Shown: positions 1 through 12,039, numbered from the stretch's first letter. The stretch is 64,000 bases of DNA from Sceloporus undulatus (GCF_019175285.1 NC_056524.1:103717443-103781442), one strand, 5' to 3'. A program made the numbers and translations. The notes: a model not told the origin generated them from the letters alone.

Positions 1-299
1 TTGGCTCCTTGCCAACTCTACCTGCATGCCAGAGCCGGTCCTCCGGCTGCTCAGAGGACAAGCCTCTGGTTTCTCCAAACACAGCCAAGATGGAGAACAA
101 AGAACACATGGTCCTACAGGGGTATTTAAAGCCCTCTCTTGGAATCTTTTTGAAACTGCCGCTCTGGCACTGTTGATTGGCCAAGTGAGCCTTACGTCAG
201 CCTTACGTTAGCATGTGATGTCATCTCTCATTAGCATGTACCTCCTCCCAGATTAACCCTTTGTAGTTCAGGAGAAGTCCTCAGGTGACTGGGAACCCA

Positions 300-640
300 G
301 CCACCACAGCTCCGTTCACAGAACCCAAGCAGAGAAGGAATCCGCCCCCAGGGAGGCATTCTTTTCCCCTTGGGCTCCATTTTTGCCAATGGAGCCCAAG
401 GGGAAAAGAATCCCTCCGCTCAGCAAGGATTCCTTCTCCGCTTGGGATCCGTTTATGGAGCCCAAGCGAAGAAGGAATCCGCTCCCTTTCCTGGCCTCTG
501 TGGAGGCCAAGACTCCACAGAGGCCTGGAAAGAAGGAGGAGAGCGCCCACGATCGCGGCGATCACGGGCGGCCCCCCTCCCTTTCCTGGCCTCTGTGGAG
601 GCTTGGCCTTCACAGAGGCCGGGAAAGAGGGAGCAGAGCC
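300..640. repeat. Cluster of four hairpin-forming inverted repeats
   Basis: Successive stems are: 358-380 with 389-411 (23 bp, perfect, 8-nt loop); 427-446 with 461-480 (20 bp, one mismatch); 486-505 with 513-532 (20 bp, one mismatch); and 577-597 with 611-631 (about 21 bp, a few mismatches). Stems 1 and 2 resemble each other, and stems 3 and 4 are near copies. A lone arm-like segment lies at 322-345. The block probably grew by duplication inside a GC-rich palindromic transposon. Flanks to about 850 are also GC-rich and share no coding signal. Confidence 0.85.
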
Positions 641-1900
641 AGGCCGCCTCCCTCGGCGGAGGAGGCCAAGCAGGGAACGGGCCTCGCTCATGTGAGGCTC
701 CTTTCCCTGTCTGCCGTCCGTCGCGGGGGGGTGTCCCAGGGTCGGGGCCAAACCAGGGCGGAACCGTGCAGACCCACCCCAAACCGGGAAAGTCCCACCC
801 CCAGGCGGGATATGGCATCCCTAAGGAGAATGGTTGTTGTTTTGTTCTGAGCAGCCCTGCCCTGTGGAGCCATAGTGAAATATTTGTTAACAGTTTTATT
901 TTGGCTTTTTTACCACTTTGCTTATTATGCTTTTCTGTAGTAACTCATGTGGGTTCTTTTATAATACTTCAAAAAAAATTGGGGGGTAAGGCACCATATC
1001 TATTTGTATGTGATCACCATTAATTATAAATGAAAAGAACCCTACATCTGATATACTATGTTAGACTACCATTTTATCTTTGTTTCTCCAAGAACAATTG
1101 TGGATGCACTGTTACTGCAAAGAGCTGAACCAAATATCCTAATGGATTGTGTAAGTTTTGCACTATATTTCTCTGATTGATGTTTGCTGTGAGCCAAGAC
1201 TTGTGACTTCCCAAGTGTCTTTCTTTTCTTTCACTCTTGAAAGGAGAGGTTACGGCAGGTCTTCTCCTTTCCTCAGCTGGAGCAGCAGCTGCTTTTAAGG
1301 AAATGCTGCATGCTCTTGTCAGTAGCTTGACTTTTTTGCACTTTCTTTCCTTCAGAAGTCTCAGGGAAAAACACCATGCAGTGATTTATGGCACTCGAGT
1401 TTCTCGAGTTACTGGATAACTTCCTCCTCAGAGACTTCACTCTGTATAAAGGCCACGCTTCAGTTTCCTGTGCCAAGTGCCCTTGGCACAGGAATTCCTG
1501 CACCATACTCAGTGGTGATGATGAGGTAAGATTTTCATTTAACCTTAAAGTTATATCAACATCCCCATCATGTAACCCACTCAGAAGCTTTGCGATATTC
1601 TCTGGGGCAAACTGTGTCCTAATTGAGGAAATTGCACAGTTGACCAGCTGTAGGATAGGGGCACCAGATCATGTCAGGAGTTACCCATGCACAGAAACAA
1701 GTTTTTCCACGCATAGAGAGTGTTGTTGGCATACAGCCTCCCAAGAGATGGCTCTCAGGACACCCAGAATTCTACATATCCAACACCGGAACAGAGGAAA
1801 TACTAATATGATGAAAAGTAGGATTAAAAAACAACAACAATTACTGTAATTACATTTCAGATACAGTATTAAGGATGTTGTCTGTAGTATTTCCAAAGAA
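641..1900. other. Gene-free sequence
   Basis: GC-rich to about 830, then AT-rich unique-looking DNA. A perfect 13-bp stem (1465-1477 with 1482-1494, 4-nt loop) is the only notable structure. No coding frame with family resemblance was seen. Confidence 0.5.
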
Positions 1901-1907
1901 TGTATAA

Positions 1908-1983
1908 CATAAAAACATTCTGTCCTCAAAAGAAAGGCTCACAATCAGTAGAATTGTATGGTGCAGCTCTCTCATTTGCTTCT

Positions 1984-2030
<47 letters not shown>

Positions 2031-2152
2031 CACAGACAGAGAGAGAGAGAGAGAGAAGGAGGGAGATAAACAGCAGAAGCAAATGAGAGGGTTGCACCAC
2101 ACAGTTCTACTGACTGTGAGCCTCTCTTTTAAGGACAGGATGCTTTTATAGG
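1908..2152. mobile_element. Palindromic MITE-like element with CT/GA core
   Basis: The outer arms (about 1908-1985 and 2070-2152) are inverted copies at roughly 85% identity by eye. Both carry the TCATTTGCTTCTGCT segment and the CAGTAGAA(T/C)TGT segment in opposite orientation. The centre is (CT) at 1985-2027 followed by (GA) at 2036-2055. The whole unit can fold into a long hairpin. Terminal family signatures were not recognised. Confidence 0.7.
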
Positions 2153-2538
2153 CCTTTCTACAGGAGGGAAGTTTTTTGATCTGGTGAAAATTCAGGCATG
2201 TCATCCATTTCTCTCCTCATTCACCTATGACCTTGTAGCCTGGAGTCTATTTCTCCAGACCACAAATATTACTCTATTATATATACTATATAATATAATA
2301 TTATAGTATTACTGTAGCACATCGTTCTGCTAGTTACATAGCTGAGCCTGTAAACTTGCATTATATGTTGGTGATCTTATATTCTAGTGTTACTTCAGCC
2401 ACTTGCAGTGTCACATCAGTTCACACAAGCAAGTTAAGCATGTGTAAAATGACTTGCCGCAAATTAATGATCATTTGCTAATACAGAAAATTCACATATT
2501 GGGTTGAGAGTGCTGAGATAATCCAATTGCAAATATTA

Positions 2539-2740
2539 GGCTATATCTACACTGTGGAATTAATGCAGTTTGACACCACTTTAACTGCTATGCTCTGGGA
2601 TTTATATTTTTGTGAGATATTTAACATTCTCGGTCAGCACATTCTGGTGCTGCAACAAACTACAAATCCCAGAATTCCATAGAGTAGAGTCATGACAAAG
2701 CGGTGTCAAACAGCATTAATTCTGCAATGTGAAAGAAACC
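2539..2740. mobile_element. MITE, AATAATCC-type palindromic family, copy 1
   Basis: Inverted-repeat element. The left arm carries TTTGACACCACTTTAACTGC and the right arm carries the complementary CGGTGTCAAACAGCATTAAT. The CCCAGAATTCCATAG block is shared with the other copies. A non-autonomous DNA transposon is likely; no transposase remains. Confidence 0.75.
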
Positions 2741-2745
2741 TCAGA

Positions 2746-3912
2746 GTGACACTTATGTGTACACCTGCTCCCATAAGAATACTTCTGGGAAGTTACTTCC
2801 CTTTTATATTATGCTCCTGTCTTGTTGCACCAAGGAATAAACATTATGTTTAAAGTTACACAGAGGAAAACATAATGTTTATCCTTTTACGTGATGACAA
2901 TAGGTAGTTCGTTAGAACTGTGGTAGCTGGCAAATTGAGAATAAATATGGGAAACAATGTTGGGTCAAGCAAAAACTCTGATTCACCTGTCTCTTAGGAT
3001 TGTTGGGATCCTTGGATGAGGAACAAAAGTAGTAAGTAAACTCATTTACCAAGGAAAGTGGAAGCTGGTTTATGTTTTATAAATGAGAATGGAAGCTGGT
3101 GCTTCACAGTAAAATGCTCCATGTCTCCTTCCCCCCAGGAATATAGAGGGGCTTAACTGATCCGTCTTTAACCCACCCACAGTTAGTACTACAGCAGAGC
3201 ACACAATGACATAGTCTTTCCTATATGTGCCCCACTTCCAAGTCCAAATGGCCACAAAATCACCCCATCCCAAACTAGGTAAAGGGTATGACTTTTATCA
3301 TTTCTCTTCATATAAGCATACATTCAAATATCTTGGTATGTAGATGAACTGTTAATAACGTGTAACTTATTTTAATCAGTTAAAGCAGTTCACAAAAATA
3401 AAACAGGTAAAAACACACAAATATGCAGTTTTGCTTTTCCATGTGTGCTTTATTGATAAAGACACAGAACTCTACTTTTTTCTCGAAACAGAACATATGG
3501 TCTTTAAAAATGTGAATGAGGGAAAAAACCAAAATAAAGCAATCGTTTTATCATAAATATATCATTTTTTCATATTGTTTATTTGCATTAAGAAATTAAC
3601 AGCCAGCAAACAGAATAATAAACAAGGAACACTCTTTCCAAATTATATACACACGATATCAATATAATTTTTTTAAAAGCTACTTGAATTTACACTGGTA
3701 CAATTGGGGCAGGAAGGAAGGTAATGGAATGAAGGACTGTATATTGCATGGAACCTTGGATCCCAATCTCTCTCTGTGCTCTGGGAGCTAGAAATAGCCA
3801 AGACAGTGGAAAGGTGAATCTGCTCTGGGTTTCAGTCTGCAGTTTAAAAGAGATATTCAAGCTGCTGAAACCTGCCCCCAAGATAGGTTCTCACTTTGGT
3901 TTGTTACTGTTG
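2746..3912. other. Gene-free sequence
   Basis: AT-rich DNA without recognisable coding or strong transposon signals. A short inverted pair around 2842-2882 (ACATTATGTTT and AAACATAATGTT) could form a small hairpin. Confidence 0.4.
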
Positions 3913-3914
3913 TT

Positions 3915-4126
3915 GACTGCATCCACACTGCAAAAATAATCTAGGTTGACGCCACTTTAATCTCCATGACTCAATGCTATGAAATTCTGGGAATTGTAGT
4001 TTTGTGAGATATTTAGCGTTCTCTTTCAGAGAGTTCTGGTATACAGCAAATTACAAATTCATAACATTGAGCCACTACAGTTAAAGTGATGTCAAACTTG
4101 ATTATTTCTGCAGTGCAGATGCAGCC
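3915..4126. mobile_element. MITE, AATAATCC-type family, copy 2
   Basis: Termini GACTGCATCCACACTGCA and TGCAGTGCAGATGCAGCC are inverted relatives. The interior has TTGACGCCACTTTAAT and its inverted match GTTAAAGTGATGTCAAAC. About 210 bp, the usual size of this family in the window. Confidence 0.8.
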
Positions 4127-4130
4127 ATTG

Positions 4131-4272
4131 TTTTCCTTCAAGTAATGTCCACTTTATGGCAGCCCTAAGGCAAATCTATCACAGGGTTTTCTTGCCACGT
4201 TTCTTCAGAAGGTGTCATTGCCATCTTCTGAGGCTGAGAGAGTGTGATTTTCCGAGGGTCATCCAGTTCCAG
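4131..4272 (-). mobile_element. tRNA-derived SINE fragment (Sauria-type), 3' part
   Basis: Reverse-strand SINE body. It contains CTATCACAGGGTTTTCTTG, an AGGCTGAGAGAGTGTGA segment and a CAAGTAATGTCCACTTTATGG tail region. It directly abuts the preceding MITE. The tRNA head is missing. Confidence 0.7.
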
Positions 4273-4370
4273 TTATAGGATAATTGCTATAAAGCTCTGA
4301 ATAAAGCCTAGAAGAGATTCATCTCCCCATTCTCATGGAAACTACTGGTCCCCACAATCTCCGCATAATG

Positions 4371-4574
4371 CACACTGCATCACCCTCCAGCCAGGTCCCA
4401 CCACAGTGCAGTTAAGTGTTGTAGCTTCATCCTATGGAATCCTGGGATTAGTAGTTTTACAAGGTCTTTAGCCTTCTATATTAAAAGAATACAAATCCCA
4501 GTATTCAGTAGGAGTAAGCCACAGCAGTTAAAGTGATGTCAAGCTGCATTATTTCTACAGTTTAGATGCAGTCA
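4371..4574. mobile_element. MITE, AATAATCC-type family, copy 3 (diverged)
   Basis: The right half is clear (GTTAAAGTGATGTCAAGCTG, ATTATTTCTACAG, GATGCAGTC). The left half is degenerate but keeps TCCTATGGAATCCTGGGATT. An older copy. Confidence 0.6.
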
Positions 4575-4929
4575 GTGTTGAGAAATGACTTTTAATCATC
4601 TGTTTTCTGTTGTACCCAGCTATATCGCCACTTCGTTGTATAAAAATAATGGGGAAGGTGGTCTTACCTGATCAGACATGCCTATAGAATATAATTAGAT
4701 ATATAGAGAGAGTGGCTGAAATATATCAAGATCAATCCAAGATTCCACTGGAGAATATCTGAGAACTTCCGGCAGTCCGCTGTGCCACCTGAAACCCAGT
4801 TCCAGAGGGATTCCTTGGCTTGGAGGGCTCCTTGGGACTGGAGGTCATTCCCCTCCCAGTTCTACTGGATCCTGCTGTTCCACTAGAGAAATGCCATGTT
4901 GGTTACTGGCCTATGTCATTTTATGTCAT

Positions 4930-5182
4930 TATTTTTACAAGACTAATTTCTACTGAATTAAAGTCATGAAAACAATGTTCCACCCAGCTGACCAATTTAG
5001 AGAAGGCTCCTGCTGATACAAAGAGGGAGTTGGAGAATATCATTAAACATGACCAGATGAGGCAGCAGGTAGCTGTAGTTTTCCTTAATGAAAATTTAAA
5101 GAGAGTACATGAAAATGATATTCCTCCAATCCAAGAGAATACTAAGTTAAGGACATTCAATTACAACCGAGATCCAATTTAG
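4930..5182 (+). pseudogene. Unrecognised ORF remnant, possible processed pseudogene
   Basis: One + frame reads as protein-like sequence: a TELKS segment, an in-frame TGA at 4966-4968, then about 71 codons including TNLEKAPADTKRELENII, QQVAVVFLNENLKRVHENDI and KLRTFNYNRDPI before TAG at 5180-5182. The charged, helical character and low-complexity-free composition differ from chance frames in this AT-rich DNA. I do not recognise the family. It may be a retrocopied gene tail, a decayed element gag-like protein or chance. Confidence 0.25.
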
Positions 5183-6250
5183 CACTGAAGAAGTATTGTT
5201 TGTTGATCAGGATTTATTGCCTGAAGTGAACTGTTAGGCTGGTGACTAGCAATATAATTACTTTTTGCAGCACACCACGGCAGCACTGTTTATATTTATT
5301 TATCAGAAAAAACAATATGTTACATGGGTGCTTTTCCCCCAATTGTGCCATAAAGCACCAAAAGATGAGAATTTTAATAAAAGAAACGTGAATATCTTAC
5401 GCTTATGTCCTACAATTGTACAAAAAGAACCAAAAGAAAACAGAGGTGTGTAGCAATTTAGCAACAGCCAGAACGATCATCAGGATTTATTCAGGAAAAA
5501 GAATGATCAAAAATAAATAACTAGGGAGTGTATGAATGAACTAGGATATATTAACATGTTATTCATTAGTGTCTTTTAATATTTTATACAAAATCATCCA
5601 AGGAGGATTTTAAACAAGAAATGAGATTAAGCACTATACTGAGGATGCTAAAGAGCAAGTAATAAAATAGGGGCAAAAGGAATCTGGAAGCTTTCCTTTA
5701 TATGTGCTAGCAGAAAATTAATTTAGAGTTTGGGGGAGGTTGTCTGCATTAAGCTGTATGTTAATTGCTGTCACAAGATACAAAAATGAGTTAATGTGAG
5801 ATGGTGGGGTGGCATACTTCATGTGGAAAAGCACCCAGGCTCCATCTTATTTATTTATTCTTTCTCGTTGGCACCGTTGCTCAATAGATATTAGGTAGCA
5901 GGGCCAGGAAGGATTTCTACCTGATACCTTAGAGAGCTCTTGGCAATTGAAGTGGTATATTGTCTCAGTATAAGTTACACCAAATCTCTTGTACTAGTGG
6001 GACCTGCAAGAAAAATTTGCAGCATCAACTGATCCTGTTTACTGTTCCAGCCAGCCTTGTTTGCTTTCAACATGCTCCATTCTGTTCTAGTCCATCACCA
6101 GAGATGCAGCTTTCTGTGGCCACAGAGAAGAGTATGTTTGGTCTTTATTGGGCTTAGATATGATGCCACCCCTGTAGGATTTTTCTCCCTAATGTTTTTA
6201 TTTCCTGAAAATGTTGGGTACTCTGAACATCTGGTTCCACCTGAGCACAC
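5183..6250. other. Gene-free sequence
   Basis: AT-rich DNA, no convincing gene or complete mobile element. Composition and scattered poly-A-like runs suggest decayed insertions. Confidence 0.35.
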
Positions 6251-6291
<41 letters not shown>

Positions 6292-6345
6292 TTTATTTGT
6301 ATCCCACCTCTCCCTGTATTGGATCAATACCGCTTTACTGATTCT
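6251..6345 (-). mobile_element. L2-type LINE 3' end with (TAA)n tail
   Basis: The reverse strand reads GAGAGGTGGGATACAAATAAAT followed by (ATT)n. That is the usual 3' terminus of CR1/L2-clade LINEs in reptiles. The microsatellite at 6251-6291 is its tail. Heavily 5'-truncated. Confidence 0.6.
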
Positions 6346-7105
6346 CAGTAATCCCAAATCTACAAATTCTATCAAACTGGCCACTTGAGTTTTGTGTTTC
6401 TGTGTTCACTTCATCAGGGAGAGAATCTCGTGTATTTATCTCTTTGTGCAGGGAACTCATGTTACATTTAAGAAAATTCATGTGAGCAGGAGCTATCCAC
6501 ATGTGCATCAGAACTTGTCAGAACTGTCTGACTGACCACTGTGAGAGAAACCCATCCCAAATAGATGGAACTTCAGTGTAATCTGGTAAAACAGATCTTA
6601 CTCTCAGGTGAGAGTTATTTTTACTGGCTAAAGACAGTGCTAGTGCCAACAGAAAGAAGTTACAACCCAATACAGAGTTACATGTTCCAAAGCCTATTGA
6701 TTTCAAACATTCAGAAATCATAATCCAGCTCAGAGTTAGTAATTCTGAAAACAATTTGAGAGTATATCTGCCTCTAGGCTGAATGGCAGCCAGTGGGTTT
6801 AAGGATAGGGAAAGCATGGATTTTAAATAGAAATGAATGCAGATTTCTGCCCTGAAAAATAACTTTCTTGCATTTAGAAACTATTTCCATTATGCTTCAG
6901 AATCTATGCATAATTCTGTTGAGATTATGATTTTGTGTACATGTGAGTACCCAGAATGGAAGTAAGATCATGCCCACATGGCCCTGGCTTCCAAACTTTG
7001 TGGGCTCAGACAAACATCTAAACAAGCCCCAACACAAAGAGACACACATACAGGGAGAGGTGCATATACACACATACCCTCTGATCATAGATTTGACTGA
7101 ATCCA

Positions 7106-7108
<3 letters not shown>
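6346..7108. other. Gene-free sequence
   Basis: No recognisable coding region or complete element. Moderately AT-rich unique-looking DNA. Confidence 0.35.
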
Positions 7109-7109
<1 letters not shown>

Positions 7110-7157
<48 letters not shown>

Positions 7158-7275
7158 TAGATTTATTTGTATCCTGCCCAATCATGGAGAATCCGGGCAG
7201 CTAACAGCTATACAAAGAAAATACAATAAAATACAAAATACAAAATAATCCCTTCCCAAAGGCAGAGAAAGGAAC
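7110..7275 (-). mobile_element. LINE 3'-end fragment with (TAA)n tail
   Basis: A (TAA)n tract at 7110-7157 is followed by ATTTATTTGTATCCTGCCCAATCA and GGAGAATCCGGGCAGCTAACAG. In reverse orientation this is a LINE terminus of the same type as those at 6251 and 31757. 5'-truncated. Confidence 0.55.
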
Positions 7276-8619
7276 TGCAAGCACCGTCCCCCTCACTGTA
7301 ACAATGAAATTGTCATTCAGAGCATGCCTTCTACCTCTTAATAAAAATCCTAAATAAAATCCATTCAACAGACTAGTCTTTTCACTTTTAAAAAAATAAG
7401 ATTTAAAAAAAATAGCTCAGTAAAAGAAACATTATGCCCGAAGATTGAAGCTGTGATCCTTAGATTTTGAGTTCAGTTAGGATTTCAGACTTTGAATTGT
7501 TTTCTTCAAGGACAGAAAGCATCATGACAATGCATATTATTCATAAAAAATGACATTCCTTTTCACTTGTATACCTATGCAATTTACGCTTTAACAGCTT
7601 TTTATTTCAAAGAAATCACTAGCTAATGACATCTCAGACTTTTTTTTTTAAATCCATTTATTCACAAAACTGTCCCTGAGGGAATTGTAGTGTATTATCA
7701 GAAATTTTTACCCAAGATCATTAGCACATATTACAAACCAATTGAAAGTGTATATTTTCTTTGCAGATTACTTTTAACTTTAGAGCTGTTGTTAAAAAAA
7801 AAAAAGACACTGAGTGATTTAATTTACTTAACATGTCTACAAATTGTTCCAATGAGCAATAGTCTCTCATTGCATTTACCACAAAAAGCATAGATAACTA
7901 TAGGTAAGAGAGATGTTTTTCTTGATCACACCAGATCATACCAGAACAGTCAAGATCCTTGCAGAGATTAATGTTTACCTTATTATTTAGAAAATTGCTC
8001 TGTAAGGAAGGTAGTGTTATTTGGTTGATATCTAAGAGAGAATAATGCCATGTTGTCTTTCTTTTAACAACCGGTTAAACCAAACAACCACAATCGCATT
8101 AGTATTTCCTTTGAGAATATAGTGTATCTTTCTTTCTAAGCCCTGGTTTGCTTTTTAGAATAAAGAAATGATACCTGGCATCAGAAAACAGTTATTTTTC
8201 TGTACTGAGTACCCACAAAGCATTCATTGTTACAAATTGCCCTTGCTGCCGTGAATGAAGTTTCCACATAGGTTTATCTATTAAGGAGCCACAATATGTG
8301 TTCAAGTGAAATCCCAGCAAAGACACTGTGGTATGTTCTAGAATAATGGTCTTCAACTGGTTGGTCAGTCAGACCATTGTGGGTATACCTGGAGAAATGT
8401 TGGAACATTGCTTTTGTTTGCGTCTTTGTTCAGGATTCGTTTTGAGCATTTAAAGTGGGAAGTAAAAAGGTAAGAGGAGGAGAAGGGGGATGGATGTTAA
8501 AACTTGGCTCCATAGCAGACTCCTTTATACTAGCTCAGACTGATTGTGCACCTAACTCAGTATTGTCTACTCTGGCAATGCTGAGTGGGTCCTTAGGGCC
8601 TCAGACAGAAATGTCTTTG
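7276..8619. other. Gene-free sequence
   Basis: AT-rich DNA with poly-T and poly-A runs (7641, 7795). No coding homology or palindromic element was recognised. Confidence 0.35.
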
Positions 8620-8833
8620 GGTTGCATTCACATGGCAGAAATAATCCAGGTTGACACCACTTTAACCGCAATGGCTCAATGCCATAGAATTCTGGGAACT
8701 GTAGTTTGTTGTGGCCCCAGAGCTCTCTGACAGAGAAGGCTAAATGTCTCACAGTTTCCAGAATTCCATAGCATTGAGCCATGACAGTTAAAATGATGTT
8801 GACCAGGATTATTTCTGCAGTGCAGATGCAGCC
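8620..8833. mobile_element. MITE, AATAATCC-type family, copy 4
   Basis: A well-preserved copy with GGTTGCATTCACATGGCAG at one end and TGCAGTGCAGATGCAGCC at the other. GAATTCTGGGAACTGTAGTT and CCAGAATTCCATAGCATTGA form the inner stem. Confidence 0.82.
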
Positions 8834-9226
8834 TTGTTGGTCTGTCTAATTAGAAGCACCGGGAACTAAATCTGTGTCCTTTTACATTCAGAACAATCAA
8901 CTCTGCCACTCAAGAGGGATCCAGATATGAAGATAACTGTTCTAAGACACATTCTCTGCTTAGGACTGGGTTACATTGTTGCTCCTTTATTGAGAGTCTG
9001 GATATCTTTGGATTTGTCCTGTCATCTAGTCAATGTAGAAGTAAATTGCAGGAGATTAGTACCGCCCCATTTGAGTAGATGGCTATGCTGGCTATGCAAT
9101 TCTGGGAGTTATAATCTAGAAAAATTACTTTCCCAAGGCCTGATATTAATAGATGTTGTCTTTCTTGGAAGCTTGATCTGGTTCACCCCTTTCTTATGCT
9201 TTCATGAAGGAATCTCCATGCACTGT

Positions 9227-10185
9227 CACTGGACGTTATCACACAGGGCAAAATTGGAAGTGGTGGTAATGCAGGGTCATCCAGGGCTTAGGGACAAATT
9301 CACAGCTGCTTTTCACATGATAGTGCAGGCAATCAGAAGAGAATCTAGGGTGAATGTGAGGTCAATCAGGAAATAAGTAAATTCGCAAAACTACCGGATT
9401 TACGTTTCCATTTTGCTTGCGAATTGACTCCATTTACGTAATGGCTGCTGTGTGAAAAACCAAGGCTCCAAACGCATCCAGTTTCCTGATTTCACAAGCT
9501 GCCTTGCTGTCCCTGTGAGAGACTTCATAAATGGATACACACACACACACACTTCCCTGGCCCATCATCTCTCCTCCCCTTTGCAGCCTGGCTTATGGAC
9601 TCTGTGTGAGTGTGGTTTTGGACTTTGCAAAGGAAGAGAGAGGGCATTTTGCAAGTCCTCCTGGATGGGGGGGGGGGGAGAAATGGAGGACATGCCTTTG
9701 AAAAGAGGGCATGGAATCAGGCAGGCTTCTGGACCCAGCCTCCTCCTTTCTCTCTTTCTCTTTCTCTCTCTCTCTCTCTCTCGTGTGTGTGTGTCTGTCT
9801 TTGTGTGTGGTTTTAGGAGTTTGCAAAGGGCAGCCTCATTCTGCCTCCCTCTGAAACACCCTTTGGGACTTCTGTGGCAAAGAGGATCTCCCCCCATAAC
9901 CCTTCTCCTCCCCTCCCCTCCCCTCAGCATGTGTGTGTGTGTGTGCTCTTGTGGAAATGACACTTTGGAGCATGCTCAGAAAAGGTATTTATAAGCAGGC
10001 AATGAGGATTTGTTTGTCTACTTTTGATAGCCAGATTCGCATTGGGCCCACTTTAATGTGCTTTTAACCCCTTATGCTCTGTGTGTGATATCCAATAGCA
10101 AATGGGATTGCTTTTCTGGGATACCACCACTTTAACCATTTTTGGAATGGAAGCACATAGGACCTATGTGTGATAAGGTCCATTG
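9227..10185. mobile_element. Possible non-autonomous DNA transposon, about 960 bp
   Basis: The left end CACTGGACGTTATCACAC is an inverted match to the right end GTGTGATAAGGTCCATTG. The element at 12236-12538 has the same termini. The interior differs and holds CA, CT, GT and G microsatellites, plus a duplicated segment (GGTTTTGGACTTTGCAAAGG near 9611 and GGTTTTAGGAGTTTGCAAAGG near 9809). It could be two decayed insertions rather than one. Confidence 0.45.
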
Positions 10186-10394
10186 AGAAAGCCTGGGTTC
10201 CTAGGAATCCAGTGTGCCAGTCATGCATCTGATAAAATAGGTTTAAGTCTACAAAAGCTTATGCTACCAACTTCTGTTTTTCTTTCAATCTAAAAGTGCT
10301 ACAAGATCCCTTTGCATAGTGTGTCAAACAGACAGGCATTTAAAAATTTTGTCCTGGAAAGCAAATGTAATGAAAGCTTGATCTATACTAGGAC

Positions 10395-10645
10395 TCTGTG
10401 TCCATTACACATTACTCCGGTATGACTCACTGCATAATTAAAGCAATTGGACACCACTTTAACTGCCATGAGTCTATCCTAAAGAGTCCTGGGATTCATA
10501 ATCTGGGTGAGGTATCAAGCCTGGTTTGGCAAAGAGCTGCTGCCTCACCAAACTATAAATCCCGATTATAAAGGATAAAGTCATGGTAGTTAAAGTGGTA
10601 TTAAACTGCTTTAATTCTACAGTGTGGATACCCCCTAGGACTTCA
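10395..10645. mobile_element. MITE, AATAATCC-type family, copy 5 (diverged)
   Basis: GGACACCACTTTAACTGCCATG pairs with CATGGTAGTTAAAGTGGTATT, and TCCTGGGATTCATAAT pairs with ATAAATCCCGATTATAAAGG. The ends have diverged into an AATTAAAGCA subfamily type. Confidence 0.65.
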
Positions 10646-11389
10646 GAGAAGGTACAAAAAACTCCTTATTCCTCTAACTGAGCACCCAAAGCTCTTTGTG
10701 GGAAAATCCATGATGGTTAGAAAAACTTCTCAGTGTTTAATGTAAATAAACCAATGAAAAGGTAACTCACCTGGGGTAGCTCAATATTTCCCCCAACAAA
10801 GGCCAAACAGGGCAATGCACAAGAGAAGTAACATGACACAGAGATGTAAGAGCCAGTTCAGACATTCAGTGGTAGTGTGCCAGCTCAGAATGAAGGTGAA
10901 AACTTGTTTTTTTGAATGCATCCCTGCATTTAAAAAATAATAATAATCACGCAACAGGAAGCCAAAGTACATTTGCAAGAAGGTACACTGCAGGTCATGA
11001 CTAAACCCTGTAATCTACAGTGTGAATACAGAAGCTCTACTTGTTAGTGTCATCATAAACAATATGTTCTTAGCCACATTGTTCTCCTTCAGCTAGACCA
11101 ATGGTAGAACTTGCAACTGGGATAAAATCTGTCACTAACCCTTGGATGGAATATACCTTAGAGTTATCCTGTATTCCTCTTATTAAAGAGTCAGTAAACT
11201 TCTTCAAAACTTACCGTCTTTCTCCTTCCAAAAACTCTGCTCATGCCAAAGACTGCTCTATGAAGTAATAACATTCACTGGAGCTACAATTACAAGAAAC
11301 TGAAATTCTGATTCTGTATTTCATTTTCACACACACCCTGCCACCCAAATCAAGAATTTCATTATCCTCATCCCATCTTCCCCTGTGTG

Positions 11390-11710
11390 TTGATGTGTGA
11401 TTAATGCTCTTTCATAAATCAAGCATAAGTAAGGGGAACAGTGGCAGAAATAATCCTGAGTTCTAAATGGCTACACAGCTAAAAGAAAAGTGTGCTGCAA
11501 TTTAGGATGATAATTTATTATTTTGGTAAGCAGCAGCAGTGCACATGGGCCTTACAATTCAGTTCCACTGAGCCAAGTTCAACTAATTAGATTCCATGAA
11601 CAACACAGTGTATTACAAAGCCAATAACTGACAGCTGTCAAGGTTCTCACTTTCAAGGTTTATTTTGCAACCTTGTTATGCACTGCTTGTGCCCATCTTA
11701 ATTAAGAATG
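11390..11710. promoter_or_regulatory. Candidate conserved noncoding element
   Basis: Repeat-free sequence with homeodomain-type words: GTGATTAATGC near 11398, CAACTAATTAGA near 11580, GACAGCTGTCA near 11630 (a TALE/E-box palindrome) and CTTAATTAAG near 11697. Enhancer-like by eye only. Confidence 0.3.
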
Positions 11711-12039
11711 TAAAAAAATGCATATATTGATACATATCATGTTGTTGGCATTGCTTGAATTCCCAGCTCAAAAAATAGCAATCAACAATGTTCCCTTAAA
11801 CCTACCTTCACAGAAAGATGATTATATCATATCCTTTTCTGTATCTGTTTCTTGAATGATGTCACATTCACACAGGATTTGGATGAAGGACATCTTAAAT
11901 GTGCTGATTCAATGCACTGGATTCTTCACGTGTTATAGGACAACTGTTCTCATCTCTACCAGGCCACAAGTTAGGGAGATGTTTGCAGAAATGTTTGTTG
12001 TGCAAAATGATGGTACAAAATGGAACTGCTCCCTGCCCT

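Noticed and set aside
300-640. CRISPR-like repeat array
   Set aside because: The repeats are inverted stems rather than regularly spaced direct repeats, and the DNA is vertebrate.
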